DNA of 11,839 nucleotides from assembly GCA_934597725.1 (NCBI GenBank), contig CAKTSK010000042.1:1-11839 (forward strand), written 5' to 3'. The position numbers were made by a program, and so were the translations under genes. Each line of letters starts with the position of its first letter. The first letter of the stretch is position 1. This document shows positions 6,266 through 11,839 of this stretch, piece by piece. The notes beneath the pieces were generated by a model that saw nothing but the letters and a program-made list of their open reading frames with translations, was not told the origin of the DNA and ran no database searches. Origin of the DNA: an uncultured Eubacteriales bacterium (GTDB lineage: Bacteria > Bacillota > Clostridia > Oscillospirales > Oscillospiraceae).

Positions 6266-6294
6266 AATTTACCGGATTCCCTGCCGAAACGCAA
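6266..6294 (-). promoter_or_regulatory. candidate proximal promoter of the regulator-gadB operon
   Basis: On the minus strand TTGCGT (6294-6289), 17 bases, TAAATT (6271-6266). The predicted start is near 6259, about 40 bases before the regulator ATG. Both boxes are partial matches. Confidence 0.35.
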
Positions 6295-6342
6295 GCCTTT
6301 TTGTGCCGTGGGCGGCATCTTTTTTGGTTCCTGCTCCGTTCT

Positions 6343-6396
6343 TTAGTTTCGTTAGTTTCAAAATAGAAAATCCTGCCGCTGTATCTTCCTGCCGCT
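6343..6396. repeat. short direct repeats upstream of the regulator-gadB operon
   Basis: A 9-base tandem pair, TTAGTTTCG and TTAGTTTCA, covers 6343-6360. An exact 10-base direct repeat, TCCTGCCGCT, lies at 6371-6380 and 6387-6396, starting 16 bases apart. CCGTTCTT also occurs twice, at 6336-6343 and 6404-6411. The cluster lies upstream of the proximal promoter and downstream of the distal one, a position that fits activator or repressor sites. Confidence 0.4.
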
Positions 6397-6447
6397 TCCG
6401 TGGCCGTTCTTCCGGTTTTTCGTAATAACTTCTTGATTTTAGTGCCG

Positions 6448-6478
6448 TTTATAACGATTTTCAGTGAGTCATGGTCAA
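6448..6478 (-). promoter_or_regulatory. candidate distal promoter of the regulator-gadB operon
   Basis: On the minus strand TTGACC (6478-6473) and TATAAA (6453-6448), each five of six consensus bases, separated by 19 bases, which is longer than ideal. It would make a leader of over 200 bases that includes the direct repeats. Confidence 0.35.
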
Positions 6479-6509
6479 AAAATACTCCATTTTTCACCAC
6501 CTTTTGTCA

Positions 6510-6538
6510 TTGAAAACAAGGCGTTTTCCCGGTATGAT
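6510..6538 (+). promoter_or_regulatory. promoter of the small membrane protein gene
   Basis: TTGAAA (6510-6515), exactly 17 bases, then TATGAT (6533-6538). The predicted start is near 6545, giving a leader of about 60 bases. This is one of the best consensus promoters in the window. Confidence 0.65.
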
Positions 6539-6604
6539 AAAGCCAGAACAAGACAGGAAGCCAAGCTTCCTCCAAACAAACAAAAGTTTCAAAAAGGAGA
6601 GAGT

Positions 6605-6829
6605 ATGATGAAAAAGTTCGCATTTATCCTGTTGGTCCTGGTGGATCTTCTCTGCATCGGCCTCATTTTCTTCCGCCTGTTCACCACCCCCGCACTGGGC
6701 GCCGCCCTGGCCGCCATCCTGCTGCCGACCATCGCCGCCCTGCTGGTTGCCGCTGCCGCCGGCCGTCTGGCCCCCACCGAGCAGCAGGAACCCACAGAAG
6801 ACGCTTCCGACTGGCGCAGCGCCGCCTGA
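6605..6829 (+). CDS. small two-helix membrane protein, unknown function
   Basis: I do not recognise this 74-residue protein. It starts MMKKFAF and has two hydrophobic helices (about 4-26 and 29-52). The second is alanine- and leucine-rich and ends in AAAAGR. A hydrophilic, mostly acidic tail follows (TEQQEPTEDASDW). The positive N-terminus and the arginine at 24 leave the orientation open; a helical hairpin with both ends in the cytoplasm is possible. AAGGAG (6594-6599) serves either the ATG at 6605 (5 bases) or the one at 6608 (8 bases). It has its own consensus promoter and a strong terminator 20 bases after the stop, so it is a single-gene unit, which supports it being real. It is divergent from the regulator-gadB operon and shares its control region. 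Not a transporter by size. Confidence 0.75.
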   Translation: MMKKFAFILLVLVDLLCIGLIFFRLFTTPALGAALAAILLPTIAALLVAAAAGRLAPTEQQEPTEDASDWRSAA

Positions 6830-6848
6830 GTCCATACCCCCTCGTTTC

Positions 6849-6881
6849 CCCCCGCTGCACGCCGCAGCGGGGGCGTTTTTT
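6849..6881 (+). terminator. terminator of the small membrane protein gene
   Basis: CCCCCGCTGC (6849-6858) pairs perfectly with GCAGCGGGGG (6864-6873) around ACGCC, followed by CG and six T (6876-6881). This is a classical intrinsic terminator. Confidence 0.9.
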
Positions 6882-6886
6882 CGCGC

Positions 6887-6921
6887 AAAAAACGGACCTG
6901 CTCCTCTGGGAACAGGTCCGT
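6887..6921 (-). terminator. terminator of the mtaB-thyA-folA operon
   Basis: On the minus strand ACGGACCTG (6921-6913) pairs with CAGGTCCGT (6900-6892), a 9-base stem with a 12-base loop. The last stem T and five more make a T6 tail (6892-6887). It starts four bases after the folA stop codon and faces the terminator of the convergent small gene. Confidence 0.85.
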
Positions 6922-6924
6922 CGT

Positions 6925-7404
6925 TCAGCGCCTCTCATACGTTACATAGGTATAGGCCAGCTCGCCCCAGACGTAAGGGCCTTCCGTCTCCACCACCTGC
7001 CAGGCCGGGTCGGCATCCAGGTCGGGGAAAAAGCGGTCCGCGCCGGGAAAGGCCCTGTGGATCTTGGTCACATAGGCCCGCCGGCACCGGGGCAGGGCCT
7101 GACGGTAGACCGATTCCCCGCCGATGACAAAGGTGTCCTCCGGCGCGTCTGCCAGGGCCTGGTCCAGGTCCCGGTAACAGGTTCCCCCGGGGGCCGAAAA
7201 GGCCGGGTCCCGGGAGAGGATCAGGTTCTGCCGGTTCTTCAGCGGCCGGCCGCCGGGAAAGGTGGCCAGGGTCTTGCGCCCCAGCAGCACCGGGTGGCCG
7301 GTGGTCCGGCGCTGGAAGCGCTTCAGGTCCGGCGGGATATAGCAGAGCTGGTCACCGCCCCGGCCAATGGCCCAGGCGGCATCCACGGCAACGATCAGGT
7401 CCAC
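6925..7404 (-). CDS. folA: dihydrofolate reductase
   Basis: Reduces dihydrofolate to tetrahydrofolate with NADPH, recycling the product of ThyA; cytosolic. It has 159 residues, like E. coli DHFR. Seen in order: WAIGRGGDQL near the N-terminus, catalytic Asp26 in IPPDLKRF, GRKT (42-45), Arg58 which should hold the folate glutamate, and the NADPH-binding FVIGGESVY (92-100). The conserved active-site tryptophan (E. coli Trp22) is Cys21 here. The start is GTG at 7404, with a GAGGAGGAG purine run 7-9 bases upstream; the open frame continues upstream only into thyA. It lies 16 bases after thyA and ends at the operon terminator. Confidence 0.94.
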   Translation of the reverse strand: MDLIVAVDAAWAIGRGGDQLCYIPPDLKRFQRRTTGHPVLLGRKTLATFPGGRPLKNRQNLILSRDPAFSAPGGTCYRDLDQALADAPEDTFVIGGESVYRQALPRCRRAYVTKIHRAFPGADRFFPDLDADPAWQVVETEGPYVWGELAYTYVTYERR

Positions 7405-7420
7405 AGACGGTCTCCTCCTC

Positions 7421-8251
7421 TCAAACGGCCACGGGGATCTTCTCCCCCAGGGGATGGTACTGGTATCCTTCCAGCCGGATGCTGTCCGGGGTGAAGTCAT
7501 AGAAGGACGTCACCCCGGGGTCCAGCCACAGCCTGGGGGCCTCATAAGGGGTGCGGGTGAGCAGCTCTTCCACGATGGGCACATGGCGGTCGTAGATGTG
7601 GGCGTCGGCGATCACATGGACCAGCTCTCCCGCTTCCAGGCCGGACACCTGGGCCAGCATGTGGACCAGCGCCGCGTACTGCATCACGTTCCAGCCGTTG
7701 GCGGTGAGCATGTCCTGGGAGCGCTGGTTGAGGATGGCGTTGAGGGTCTTTCCTGTGACGTTGAAGGTCATGGAATAGGCGCAGGGATACAGGGCCATCT
7801 CGCTCAGGTCGTGGTGGTTATAGAGGTTGGTGAGGATGCGCCGGGAGGCCGGGTTGTGCTTGAGGTCGTACAGCACCCGGTCCACCTGGTCCATGTCCCC
7901 CTCAGGGTAGTGGTGCTTCACCCCCAGCTGGTAGCCATAGGCCTTGCCGATGGAGCCGTCTCCGTCGGCCCAGGCATCCCAGATGCCGGTGGACAGGTCG
8001 TGGACGTTGTTGGATTTTTTCTGCCAGATCCACAGCAGCTCGTCCACGGCGCTTTTCAGGTACATCTGCCGGATGGTCTGGACCGGGAACTCCTCCCGCA
8101 GGTCATAGCGGTTGACAATGCCAAAGCACTTGATGGTGTGGGCAGGGGTCCCGTCCTCCCACCGGGGCCGGACGGGAAGGTCTGTATCCCAGGTCCCCTG
8201 CCTGAGGATCTGCCGGCAATTTTGGATAAACAGCTCGTCTGCTCTGCTCAT
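7421..8251 (-). CDS. thyA: thymidylate synthase, Bacillus ThyA-like
   Basis: Methylates dUMP to dTMP with methylene-tetrahydrofolate and releases dihydrofolate; a cytosolic dimer. It has 276 residues. DGTPAHT (33-39), ELLWIWQ (71-77), SRRI (136-139), catalytic Cys157 in LYPCAYSM, QRSQD (176-180) and DAHIYDRH (216-223) are all visible. Most bacterial enzymes have PCH at the catalytic site. Here the residue after the cysteine is Ala, similar to Bacillus subtilis ThyA, which also lacks that histidine. LGLPFN is replaced by TANGWN, keeping Asn188. The ATG at 8251 has AAGGAGG and overlaps the mtaB stop (ATGA), so translation is probably coupled. folA follows after 16 bases, forming the usual thyA-folA pair. 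Confidence 0.96.
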   Translation of the reverse strand: MSRADELFIQNCRQILRQGTWDTDLPVRPRWEDGTPAHTIKCFGIVNRYDLREEFPVQTIRQMYLKSAVDELLWIWQKKSNNVHDLSTGIWDAWADGDGSIGKAYGYQLGVKHHYPEGDMDQVDRVLYDLKHNPASRRILTNLYNHHDLSEMALYPCAYSMTFNVTGKTLNAILNQRSQDMLTANGWNVMQYAALVHMLAQVSGLEAGELVHVIADAHIYDRHVPIVEELLTRTPYEAPRLWLDPGVTSFYDFTPDSIRLEGYQYHPLGEKIPVAV

Positions 8252-9552
8252 AGCTCCTCCTTCTGACACCGGCCGTACAGGGCCTCGGCGTCGGCGCGGG
8301 TGATGGTCACCGGGCGGACCTGGTTGTGCAGGTCTTCTCCCTGTACGCGCACCTCCATGTATTGGGGGCCGTAGCCCCGCCACCAGCCTCCCTTTTCCTC
8401 CTCAAAGAGGACCGGGATGGTCTGGCCCACCCAGCCGGCCAGCCAGGCAGCGTGGCCCTGGGCCAGCGCCTCCCCCGCCCGGTGGGCCCGGTCGGCCTTG
8501 ACGGCGTTGGGGATCTGGTCGGGCATGGCCGCCGCCGGGGTACCCTGGCGGCGGGAGTAGGGAAAGACGTGGACCTTGGCCAGGCCGCAGCCCAGGACCA
8601 GCTCCAGGCTTTTGGCAAAGTCCTCCTCGGTCTCCCCCGGAAAACCCACGATGAGGTCGGTGGTCACCGCCGGGCGGTCAAACCACGCCGCCAGCCGCGC
8701 CACCGTCTGCCGGTAGTCCTCTGCCGTGTACTTCCGGCCCATCCGGGCCAGGGTGGCGTCGCACCCGCTTTGCAGGGACAGGTGGAAGTGGGGGCAGAGG
8801 TTGGGCAGGCCGGCCAGCTGCCGGCAAAAATCCTCCGTCACCGTTCGGGGCTCCAGAGAGCCCAGCCGCACCCGCACGCCGGGGGCTGCCCGGCAGACGG
8901 CGGCGATGAGGTCGGCCAGGGCGGGCCGACCCGGCAGATCCCGGCCATAGCCCGACAACTCGATGCCCGTGAGCACCAGCTCCCGGTAGCCCTCCCCGGC
9001 CAGCCGGGCGGCTTCCGCCGCGGCCCGGTCCACCGGCAGGGAGCGCACCGCCCCCCGGGCATAGGGAATGATGCAATAGGTGCAGAAGTTGGTGCAGCCG
9101 TCCTCCACCTTCAGCATGGCCCGGGTGCGGCCGGCCAGCCCGCCGGCAGGCAGGTCCTCAAAGGTCCGCCGCCGGAAGGGGTCGTCCAGACAGATGGCCG
9201 GGGCAGACTGTCTGGCCTCGGCCAGGGCTTCCAGCTTGTCCAGAAATCCCCGCCGGTCGCCGCTGCCGCCCACCAGGTCGGCCCCCAGGCTGGCAGCTTG
9301 GTCCGGGGAGACCTGGGGATAGCAGCCGCACAGGGCCACCAGGGCCTCCGGCGCCCGCCGCCGGACCTGGCGCACCGCCTGACGGGATTTCTTGTCGCTG
9401 GTGGCTGTGACGGTGCAGCTGTTGATGAGGTAGGCCTCGGCCTGCTCCTCAAAGGGCACCAGGGTGTGGCCTCTGGCCCGGAGCAGTTCCTCCATGGCCT
9501 GGCTCTCATATTGGTTGACCTTACAGCCCAGCGTGTGAATGGCAATGAGCAT
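8248..9552 (-). CDS. mtaB: tRNA t6A37 methylthiotransferase
   Basis: Radical-SAM enzyme that adds a methylthio group to t6A37 of tRNAs reading ANN codons. At 434 residues it is typical of the MtaB (YqeV) subgroup. The N-terminal domain begins HTLGCKVNQYES and supplies cluster cysteines Cys10, Cys46 and Cys77. The radical-SAM CxxxCxxC is Cys153, Cys157 and Cys160 in DGCTNFCTYC. IVGFPGETEEDF and HVFPYSRRQGTPA are family motifs, and a C-terminal TRAM domain covers about 375-434. HTLGCKVNQYES distinguishes it from MiaB and RimO. The ATG at 9552 has AGGAGG (9564-9559) at 6 bases; the open frame extends 177 bases upstream through the promoter and is rejected. First gene of the mtaB-thyA-folA operon. 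Confidence 0.95.
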   Translation of the reverse strand: MLIAIHTLGCKVNQYESQAMEELLRARGHTLVPFEEQAEAYLINSCTVTATSDKKSRQAVRQVRRRAPEALVALCGCYPQVSPDQAASLGADLVGGSGDRRGFLDKLEALAEARQSAPAICLDDPFRRRTFEDLPAGGLAGRTRAMLKVEDGCTNFCTYCIIPYARGAVRSLPVDRAAAEAARLAGEGYRELVLTGIELSGYGRDLPGRPALADLIAAVCRAAPGVRVRLGSLEPRTVTEDFCRQLAGLPNLCPHFHLSLQSGCDATLARMGRKYTAEDYRQTVARLAAWFDRPAVTTDLIVGFPGETEEDFAKSLELVLGCGLAKVHVFPYSRRQGTPAAAMPDQIPNAVKADRAHRAGEALAQGHAAWLAGWVGQTIPVLFEEEKGGWWRGYGPQYMEVRVQGEDLHNQVRPVTITRADAEALYGRCQKEEL

Positions 9553-9603
9553 GGTCCGCCTCCTGTCCTGCAAGAAAAATACCTTTCCTTTTGGGAAAAA
9601 ATC

Positions 9604-9612
9604 TGCTATAAT
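9604..9612 (+). promoter_or_regulatory. extended -10 promoter of yfbR
   Basis: TGC followed by a perfect TATAAT (9607-9612). The -35 position (TTTCCT, 9584-9589, 17-base gap) is poor, as is common for extended -10 promoters. The predicted start is near 9619, with a leader of about 128 bases to the yfbR ATG. Confidence 0.6.
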
Positions 9613-9618
9613 ATAACA
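9610..9618 (-). promoter_or_regulatory. candidate extended -10 promoter of mtaB
   Basis: On the minus strand TGT (9618-9616) then TATATT (9615-9610), with no good -35. A shifted TATTAT (9613-9608) is an alternative. It overlaps the yfbR -10 on the other strand. The predicted start is about 50 bases before the mtaB ATG. Confidence 0.4.
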
Positions 9619-9625
9619 CCCGTGT

Positions 9626-9647
9626 GAACACAGGGGGTTCTGTGTTC
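9626..9647. repeat. 8-base perfect inverted repeat in the yfbR leader
   Basis: GAACACAG (9626-9633) and CTGTGTTC (9640-9647) around GGGGTT. It begins just after the predicted yfbR start and lies upstream of the mtaB -10, so it could be an operator for both directions or a hairpin at the 5' end of the yfbR mRNA. No T tract follows, so it is not a terminator. Confidence 0.4.
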
Positions 9648-9746
9648 CCATCTTACCATAAACCCCGCAGGCGGAGAAGAGGGCAATGTGACGAAAAGGA
9701 ACCCCCACCCTCTGCCCTTCCTCTGCCACAGAGCAGGAGGCGCACC

Positions 9747-10376
9747 ATGGCCCACCCTTTTTTCGCCTACATCGCCCGCATGAAGTACATCGGCCGCTGG
9801 GGTCTCATGCGCAGCACCGTGCCGGAAAACGTGCAGGAGCACTCCCACATGGTGGCCGTGCTGGCCCATGCCCTGGCGGTGATCCGCCGGGATCAGTTCG
9901 GCGGGACCGTCGACCCCGGCCGGGTAGCCGCCGTGGCCCTGTACCACGACGCGCCGGAGATCTTCACCGGCGACCTGCCCACCCCCGTCAAGTATGCCAG
10001 CCCCGCCCTCCGCAGCGCCTACCAGACCGTGGAGGACGACGCCGTGCGCCGCCTGACTGCCATGCTGCCGGCGACGCTGCGCCCGGCCTTTGCCGGCCTG
10101 CTGACAGAGGATGACCCGGAGGTGCTGGCGCTGGTCAAGGCCGCTGACAAGCTCTCGGCCCATCTCAAGTGCCTGGAGGAGCTGAAGGCAGGCAACCGGG
10201 AGTTTCACTCTGCCGCCCAGCAGACCCTGGCAGCCCTGAAAGCATGTCGGCTGCCGGAGCTGGACTATTTTTTGTCAGACTTTCTCCCCGCCTTTTCCCT
10301 CACCCTGGACGAGCTGCAAACCTGCCAGGACAGTGCCGATGCACCCCTGTCCCCGCCCCAGGAACGCCATCACTAA
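9747..10376 (+). CDS. yfbR: 5'-deoxynucleotidase, YfbR family (HD domain)
   Basis: Metal-dependent phosphatase that removes the 5' phosphate from deoxyribonucleoside monophosphates; cytosolic. Its 209 residues align with E. coli YfbR along the whole length. HD metal ligands are His32 (NVQEHSH), His67-Asp68 (YHDAPEI) and Asp134. Glu71 and Asp76 (TGDLPTPVKY) complete the active site. The RW pair at 17-18 matches the residues used for deoxyribose selection, and KCLEELKAGN at 141-150 is a family signature. The ATG at 9747 has AGGAGG (9735-9740) at 6 bases. It is divergent from mtaB-thyA-folA. In E. coli, YfbR acts on dCMP in a route that supplies dUMP to ThyA, so the neighbourhood makes sense metabolically (inference). 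The last 20 residues are a low-complexity tail. Confidence 0.94.
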   Translation: MAHPFFAYIARMKYIGRWGLMRSTVPENVQEHSHMVAVLAHALAVIRRDQFGGTVDPGRVAAVALYHDAPEIFTGDLPTPVKYASPALRSAYQTVEDDAVRRLTAMLPATLRPAFAGLLTEDDPEVLALVKAADKLSAHLKCLEELKAGNREFHSAAQQTLAALKACRLPELDYFLSDFLPAFSLTLDELQTCQDSADAPLSPPQERHH

Positions 10377-10409
10377 AACAACAAAAATATAAAAGCGAGG
10401 TACATCATT

Positions 10410-10682
10410 ATGCGCGCAGTCATCACCGTTGCCGGGAAAGACCGGGTGGGCATCATCGCCACCGTCACCCAGTCCCTGGCCCAGCAGAACATCAACGTGC
10501 TGGACATCACCCAGACCATCCTGCCCCCCGACTTCTTCACCATGGTCATGCTGGTGGACGTGAGCCAGTCCGCCATTCCCTTCGGCGAAGTGGCCGACCG
10601 GATGGCCGCCCTGGGCCAGGAAATGGGCATGGACATCCGCGCCCAGCGGGAGGACACCTTCCAGGCCATGCACCGGATCTGA
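10410..10682 (+). CDS. ACT-domain protein, UPF0237 family
   Basis: A single free-standing ACT domain of 90 residues, normal for UPF0237. It starts RAVITVAGKDRVGIIATVT, the typical ACT opening with the ligand-binding glycine loop (GKDRVGI, 9-15). NINVLDITQTI (27-37) is the following strand, and FFTMVMLVDVSQS is the core strand. ACT domains usually bind amino acids as regulatory modules; the ligand and target here are not known. The ATG at 10410 has a modest site (GCGAGG, 9 bases). It lies 33 bases after yfbR across a short A-rich gap and 18 bases before the UPF0210 gene. The ACT/UPF0210 pair recurs in Firmicutes (for example streptococci), which suggests the ACT protein senses for or assembles with its partner. 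Confidence 0.9.
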   Translation: MRAVITVAGKDRVGIIATVTQSLAQQNINVLDITQTILPPDFFTMVMLVDVSQSAIPFGEVADRMAALGQEMGMDIRAQREDTFQAMHRI

Positions 10683-10700
10683 GGAAGGGGGCCAGTGACC

Positions 10701-11839
10701 ATGATCAACTCTTCCGAGATCCTGCAAACCATCCACATGTTCGACCAGCAGCATCTGGACATCCGCACCATCACCATGGGCATCTCCCTGCTCGACTGCG
10801 CCCACGCCGACCCCCAGACCGCCTGCCAGCGGATCTATGACAAGATCTGCCGCCGGGCCGAGCATCTGGTGTCCACCGGCCGGACCATTGAAAAGGAGTT
10901 CGGCATCCCCATCGTCAACAAGCGCGTCTCGGTGACCCCCATCTCCCTGGTGGCCGCCGCCAGCGACACCCAGGACTATGTCCCCTTCGCCGCCGCCCTG
11001 GACCGGGCGGCCAAGACCGTGGGCATCGACTTCATCGGCGGCTTCTCCGCCCTGGTGCAGAAGGGGGCCACCCAGTCCGACCGCAAGCTCATCGCCTCCA
11101 TCCCCGAGGCGCTGGCCACCACGGATCTGGTGTGCTCGTCGGTGAACGTGGGCTCCACCAAGGCAGGCATCAACATGGACGCCGTGGCGGAGATGGGCCG
11201 GGTCATCAAGCGCACCGCCGCCCTCACCGCCGACACCGGCGGCTTCGGCTGCGCCAAGCTGGTGGTCTTTAACAACGCCGTGGAGGACAACCCCTTCATG
11301 GCCGGGGCCTTCCACGGGGTGGGCGAGCCTGAGTGCGTCATCAACGTGGGCATCTCCGGCCCGGGCGTGGTCCACCACGCCCTGAAGCAGGTGAAGGGCG
11401 AGCCCTTTGACGTGGTGGCCGAGACGGTGAAAAAGACCGCCTTCCGCATCACCCGCATGGGCCAGCTGGTGGCCCGGGAGGCCTCTGCCCGGCTGGACGT
11501 CCCCTTCGGCATCGTGGACCTCTCCCTGGCCCCCACCCCCGCCGTGGGCGACTCGGTGGCCCGCATCCTGGAGGAGATGGGCCTGGAGGTCTGCGGCACC
11601 CACGGCACCACCGCCGCCCTGGCCCTGTTGAACGACGCGGTGAAGAAGGGCGGCGTCATGGCCTCCAACCATGTGGGCGGCCTGTCCGGCGCCTTCATCC
11701 CCGTCAGCGAGGACGAGGGCATGATCGCCGCCGCCAGCCGGGGCGCTCTGGGCCTGGACAAGCTGGAGGCCATGACCTGCGTGTGCTCCGTGGGCCTGGA
11801 CATGATCGCCGTCCCCGGCGACACCTCCGCCGAGACCCT
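10701..11839 (+). CDS. UPF0210 (DUF711, 'PFL family') protein, 3' end beyond the window
   Basis: Conserved protein of unknown biochemical role. 379 complete codons are visible of a family length near 450, so roughly the last 70 residues are missing. Seen are TITMGISLLDC near the N-terminus (24-34), ISLVAAAS, a glycine-rich core (IDFIGGFSALVQKG), CSSVNVGSTKAGINMDAV, ADTGGFGCAKLVVFNNAVEDNP, and GISGPGVVHHAL. These are typical DUF711 blocks. The domain has been likened in fold to pyruvate-formate-lyase barrels, but the visible part has no recognisable glycyl-radical motif. The ATG at 10701 follows GAGGAAGGGGG by 9 bases; a GTG two codons earlier is a weaker alternative. No signal peptide or membrane helix is visible. 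Co-directional with, and 18 bases after, the ACT gene. Confidence 0.92.
   Translation, partial: MINSSEILQTIHMFDQQHLDIRTITMGISLLDCAHADPQTACQRIYDKICRRAEHLVSTGRTIEKEFGIPIVNKRVSVTPISLVAAASDTQDYVPFAAALDRAAKTVGIDFIGGFSALVQKGATQSDRKLIASIPEALATTDLVCSSVNVGSTKAGINMDAVAEMGRVIKRTAALTADTGGFGCAKLVVFNNAVEDNPFMAGAFHGVGEPECVINVGISGPGVVHHALKQVKGEPFDVVAETVKKTAFRITRMGQLVAREASARLDVPFGIVDLSLAPTPAVGDSVARILEEMGLEVCGTHGTTAALALLNDAVKKGGVMASNHVGGLSGAFIPVSEDEGMIAAASRGALGLDKLEAMTCVCSVGLDMIAVPGDTSAET

Noticed and set aside
6304..6325. TGCCG-TGGG-CGGCA hairpin followed by TCTTTTTT on the plus strand
   Set aside because: The stem is only five pairs and no plus-strand gene precedes it; at most a weak antisense terminator.
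6219..6500. Upstream extension of the LuxR-type regulator
   Set aside because: The extension runs through AT-rich control DNA with repeats and promoters, and the ATG at 6218 has AAGGAG.
8326..9627. Long rightward open frame of 433 codons opposite mtaB
   Set aside because: Antisense shadow rich in Gly, Pro, Ala and Gln; no ribosome site or family resemblance.
9626..9647. SOS (LexA) box of the GAAC-N4-GTTC type
   Set aside because: The GAAC and GTTC halves are 14 bases apart in the inverted repeat, or 7 in the other GAAC/GTTC reading, not 4, so it does not fit the Gram-positive LexA site.
9553..9729. Upstream extension of mtaB
   Set aside because: It would read through the divergent promoter region; MtaB-family proteins begin at the HTLGCKVNQYES motif.
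10275..11672. Long leftward open frame of 465 codons opposite the ACT and UPF0210 genes
   Set aside because: Low-complexity His/Gly-rich shadow covering two conserved genes; composition follows from the GC-rich codons on the other strand.

Overview
The window reads as chromosomal DNA from a GC-rich Clostridia-type bacterium, probably a gut member of the Oscillospirales (Flavonifractor/Lawsonibacter-like; inference). The evidence is strong AGGAGG ribosome sites on almost every gene, a Bacillus-type ThyA, the acetylase branch of diaminopimelate (DAP) synthesis, and MtaB together with the ACT/UPF0210 pair. No tRNA, rRNA, CRISPR array, transposase or phage gene was seen. Thirteen genes are supported, two of them cut by the window edges.

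Left part (1-4050): the 5' part of a sodium:solute symporter gene reads leftward. Its leader appears to carry a good promoter, a long stem-loop and then a complete intrinsic terminator ahead of the start codon, which is an attenuator or riboswitch-like layout. Divergent from it is dapF. A gene-free, palindrome-rich spacer (about 1868-2110) follows, then dapH (leftward) and an M20 deacetylase (rightward). The last two start from what look like overlapping back-to-back promoters. DapH, the deacetylase and DapF are three of the four steps from tetrahydrodipicolinate to meso-DAP; the aminotransferase is not here.

Middle (4050-6920): a LuxR-type regulator and a glutamate decarboxylase (gadB) form a leftward operon. 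No glutamate/GABA antiporter is visible. Upstream lies a comparatively AT-rich control region (6219-6604) with several short repeats and candidate promoters. It also carries the strong promoter of a monocistronic 74-residue two-helix membrane protein, which ends at its own terminator.

Right part (6887-11839): mtaB-thyA-folA form a leftward operon (tRNA methylthiolation, thymidylate synthesis, dihydrofolate reduction). Divergent from it is yfbR, a 5'-deoxynucleotidase, whose -10 region overlaps the mtaB -10 on the other strand. Thymidylate formation and deoxynucleotide salvage therefore flank one intergenic region. Downstream on the same strand are an ACT-domain protein and a UPF0210 (DUF711) protein, a recurrent pair of unknown function; the second runs off the right edge.

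Most of the window is housekeeping. The best candidates for something undescribed are the symporter leader, the gad control region with the small membrane protein, the palindromic spacer, and the two overlapping divergent promoters.
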